The translations under genes were made by a program, and so were the position numbers. From the NCBI GenBank assembly GCA_012516785.1, contig JAAYWH010000073.1, positions 58,722 to 122,721 of the forward strand: DNA of 64,000 nucleotides, in the 5' to 3' direction. Positions 61,750-64,000 of the stretch are shown here, in pieces; the first letter of the stretch is position 1; every line of letters starts with the position of its first letter. Origin of the DNA: Methanomicrobiales archaeon (GTDB lineage Archaea > Halobacteriota > Methanomicrobia > Methanomicrobiales > Methanospirillaceae). The notes under the pieces are model-generated. The model saw nothing but the letters and a program-made list of their open reading frames with translations. It had not been told where the DNA came from and did not search any database.

Positions 61750-63686
61750 AAACTATGCGTGACCCGGAGAGACAACGACCTGTTCCCGAGGATCTCCTTC
61801 GCATCGCTAACGCTGAGGAACAAGCAGGTAACCATGGGAAACTGATCATCTACCTCGGCTACGCTGCGGGGGTGGGAAAGACCTACACGATGCTCTGGGA
61901 TGCCCTCCAGCACAAGGCAGAAGGGACCGATGTCGTGATCGGGTATGTCGAGACTCATAAAAGAATAGAGACCGATGCTCTTGCTGCCGGACTCGAGACT
62001 ATTCCTGTTTCCCATATCTGGTACCAGGGACTTGATATCCGTGAGATGGATCTCGATGCCATCATCTCCCGGAAACCATCGATCGTCCTTGTCGATGAAC
62101 TGGCCCATACCAATGCCCCGAACTCCCGGCACCTGAAACGGTACCAGGACATTGAAGAGATCCTCCGGGCAGGGATCTCTGTCTACACCACAGTCAATAT
62201 CCAGCATGTAGAGAGCCTGAATGATGTCATCTCCCAGATCACTGGTATACAGGTCAGGGAGACGGTCCCAGACACTTTTTTCGATCTCGCAGACGACATC
62301 CGGCTCATCGACCTCACGCCAGAGGAACTCATTGCCCGATTGAAAGCCGGAAAGGTGTATCTCGGCGATATGGCAAGCCAGGCGGTGGATCATTTCTTCT
62401 CTTCAGGAAACTTGATCGCCCTACGGCAGCTCACCCTGCGGTATCTCGCCCACCGAACCGATAAGCAGATGGTTACCCACATGCGTGCCAGGGCAATTGC
62501 CGGTCCCTGGCCGGCGGTGGATCGGATCCTTGTCGCAATCCGTCCGGGTCCTGCTGCCGAAGCAATGGTGAGGGCGGCGTACCGGGACTCTCAGCGGATG
62601 AATGCAGAGTGGGTGGTGCTCTCGATCCAGGAGGAGCGGGAGGGCCCTCCGACCGGACAGGAACGTGCCTGGCTCCGCGATGCCATGGATACCGCCCGGA
62701 AACTGGGAGGAAAGGTGGTGGTGTATCGCGGAGAGGACGTGGCGCACGAGATCCTACGGTATGCCAGCCAGAACAACGTGACGACCATCATGCTCGGAAA
62801 ACCCCGGGGCCTTGATATCCTGGTCTCTCCGGTGTATCGAATCATGCGGAAATCTCCGGGCATCGATATCATCCTCTTCGATACAAAAGGAGCCACATCG
62901 ATCCCTATCGAACAGCAACTCCCGCGGCTTATCCCCAAGGATTACCTCATCACCATGGTCCTCATCCTTGCCGTTACGCTCCTCAATCATCTGCTGCTCG
63001 GCACGATCAGCACAGCGAATCTTATCATCATCCAGCTCCTGCCGGTACTGGTCAGTGCCTGGTTCTTCAGTCGGAAAGCCTCCATTTTTGCCGCGGTGAT
63101 GAGCATCATCGTGTTCGATTTTGCATTCGTCGCTCCCTTCTATACCTTCAGCGTCGACGACTGGGAATATTTCATCTCTTTTGCCGGGTACGTTGTCATC
63201 GCCATCCTGATCAGTCACCTGGCCAATCGGCTCCGCTACCTTATCCCCCAGATCAGGGAGAGCGAGGCAACGGTCGCGGCAGTAGCGGGCTTGTCAAAAG
63301 ATCTCGTGGATGCCAGGGGGTATGAAGAGATGCTGGAGATCTTAGCAAGACATATGCGATTGTTCGCCCCAGGAAAGATCGCCATTCTCATTCCAGATGA
63401 CGGGGGTCTCCGTTTTGCTACGGGTGACAAGGACTATCCCTTTACCGACAAAGAGATGACAATCGCCCGGTGGGTCTATGACAATGGCGAGGTGGCAGGG
63501 AGAGGGACTGATACACTGGTAGGGGGAATCGGGCATTATGTCCCCATGAAAGCCCATGGTCTTGTCTATGGTGTGCTGGCGTTTGCATTCCAGAATCCAG
63601 AGGCAGTCTTATCCCTTGAAACCAAAGGGGTCCCGGTGGCAATGGCCCAGGTAGGGGCTCTCTCTCTGGAACGGGTGACGTTATAG
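61746..63686 (+). CDS. kdpD: KdpD-like potassium sensor without histidine kinase domain
   Basis: A 646-aa KdpD relative. The KdpD N-terminal domain (about 30-240) has Walker A GYAAGVGKTYTML (GVGKT at 42-46) and VDELAHTNAPNSRHLKRYQD. A universal-stress-like domain (about 250-370), four helices (about 395-490; MVLILAVTLLNHLLLG, VVIAILISHLANRL) and a GAF domain (about 505-640) follow. The protein ends there: no HisKA or HATPase motif is present and the stop is clean. It may bind or modulate Kdp directly or signal through a separate kinase. No kdpE is seen downstream in the window. Confidence 0.9.
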   Translation: MKTMRDPERQRPVPEDLLRIANAEEQAGNHGKLIIYLGYAAGVGKTYTMLWDALQHKAEGTDVVIGYVETHKRIETDALAAGLETIPVSHIWYQGLDIREMDLDAIISRKPSIVLVDELAHTNAPNSRHLKRYQDIEEILRAGISVYTTVNIQHVESLNDVISQITGIQVRETVPDTFFDLADDIRLIDLTPEELIARLKAGKVYLGDMASQAVDHFFSSGNLIALRQLTLRYLAHRTDKQMVTHMRARAIAGPWPAVDRILVAIRPGPAAEAMVRAAYRDSQRMNAEWVVLSIQEEREGPPTGQERAWLRDAMDTARKLGGKVVVYRGEDVAHEILRYASQNNVTTIMLGKPRGLDILVSPVYRIMRKSPGIDIILFDTKGATSIPIEQQLPRLIPKDYLITMVLILAVTLLNHLLLGTISTANLIIIQLLPVLVSAWFFSRKASIFAAVMSIIVFDFAFVAPFYTFSVDDWEYFISFAGYVVIAILISHLANRLRYLIPQIRESEATVAAVAGLSKDLVDARGYEEMLEILARHMRLFAPGKIAILIPDDGGLRFATGDKDYPFTDKEMTIARWVYDNGEVAGRGTDTLVGGIGHYVPMKAHGLVYGVLAFAFQNPEAVLSLETKGVPVAMAQVGALSLERVTL

Positions 63687-63821
63687 AGACGATTTCCATT
63701 GACTGTCTTGGCACAGGATCCCGGCAAGTGGTAAGGCTCAGGACGTGTCTTTTTCGACAAGTTGACGGCTGGGACGTAACAACAAAGATAGAATACCATT
63801 CCAACAATAATCGTTCTTGAT

Positions 63822-64000
63822 ATGAACCATCCGCCGCCACATTCTTTTTCCCGGTCACCTGTCGAGGAGGTCTTCTGTCGTTGTATGCGCACATCAGGCG
63901 CTGAAGCACTGTCCCTGACAATTCCTCCACCCTATCCGGGCTGGCCGCATATCAGGGAAAAAATAAAGGACATGGTCATGGGGGCAGGAGAGATCTCCCA
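63822..64000 (+). CDS. Start of an unidentified gene running off the right edge
   Basis: From ATG 63822 the frame stays open to the window end (59 codons). The N-terminus includes VEEVFCRCMRTSG and IREKIKDMVMGAGEIS; it is not recognised. No ribosome binding site is visible; a leaderless start is possible. Reality and start are uncertain. Confidence 0.4.
   Translation, partial: MNHPPPHSFSRSPVEEVFCRCMRTSGAEALSLTIPPPYPGWPHIREKIKDMVMGAGEIS

Noticed and set aside
1..64000. CRISPR arrays, transposases, integrases, rRNA genes
   Set aside because: Looked for repeats of regular spacing, IS-type terminal repeats with a transposase, and rRNA-like sequence; none found.

Overview
The window comes from a methanogenic archaeon, most likely of the order Methanomicrobiales. 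The inference rests on gene content. Archaeal information genes are present: transcription factor E, Trm56, an archaeal-type alanyl-tRNA synthetase and intronless tRNAs without encoded CCA. Methanogen-type genes are also present: a connectase/DUF2121 homologue, the sulfide-dependent homocysteine pair (DUF39-CBS protein plus NIL-ferredoxin), UPF0280, a long anaerobic cobalamin operon and a membrane-bound [NiFe] hydrogenase. Base composition is moderately GC-rich. Genes are packed with ATGA overlaps, and many starts have a GGAGG/GGTGA-type ribosome binding site. No rRNA, CRISPR array, transposase or prophage was seen.

Layout. 1-6.9 kb is a DNA-repair block: 5'-truncated mutS, mutL, a small secreted protein, a class II photolyase and an unusual MutY-like glycosylase. 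6.9-18.7 kb (minus strand) is a tetrapyrrole super-operon running from glutamyl-tRNA to the corrin ring: sirC, hemA, hemB, hemL, hemC, cobA, then cbiT, cbiL, cbiF, cbiG, cbiH, cbiC, cbiD, cbiE, with a 59-residue membrane protein at its end. tRNA-Gly(GCC) and an M24 peptidase follow. 20.3-29.4 kb is looser: gene-poor stretches, hypotheticals, the connectase homologue, a NapH-like ferredoxin, cupin, GDPD, and several membrane proteins (YjdF/DUF2238-like, AI-2E family, BASS, HdeD) plus a lipoprotein.

29.6-38.2 kb holds a complete 14-gene mbhA-N membrane-bound hydrogenase operon (minus strand) in the canonical Pyrococcus order, with a divergent hydrogenase-maturation protease. It should couple ferredoxin and H2 turnover to ion translocation. 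38.5-41.4 kb carries a PUA/PAPS-reductase-like protein, hisH and a surface protein. 41.9-46.4 kb (minus) is a Nif3-SWIM-alaS-membrane-HTH operon. 46.4-48.4 kb encodes homocysteine synthesis from aspartate semialdehyde. 48.6-54.7 kb has a fused 2H-phosphoesterase/metallophosphoesterase, UPF0280, two small hypotheticals, the trm56-(ATP-grasp)-tfe-HD operon and an ACT regulator. tRNA-Leu(GAG), a lipoprotein, a glutamine amidotransferase and a hypothetical follow. The window closes with kdpABC and a KdpD-like sensor that has no kinase domain, and with the first codons of a gene running off the right edge.

Most noteworthy are the 2H-MPE fusion, the complete Mbh operon, the connectase homologue, the MutY-like protein lacking its Fe-S cysteines, the CbiC without its expected catalytic histidine, the kinase-less KdpD and the unassigned ATP-grasp enzyme beside tfe. 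All family calls were made by reading motifs; no database search was run.
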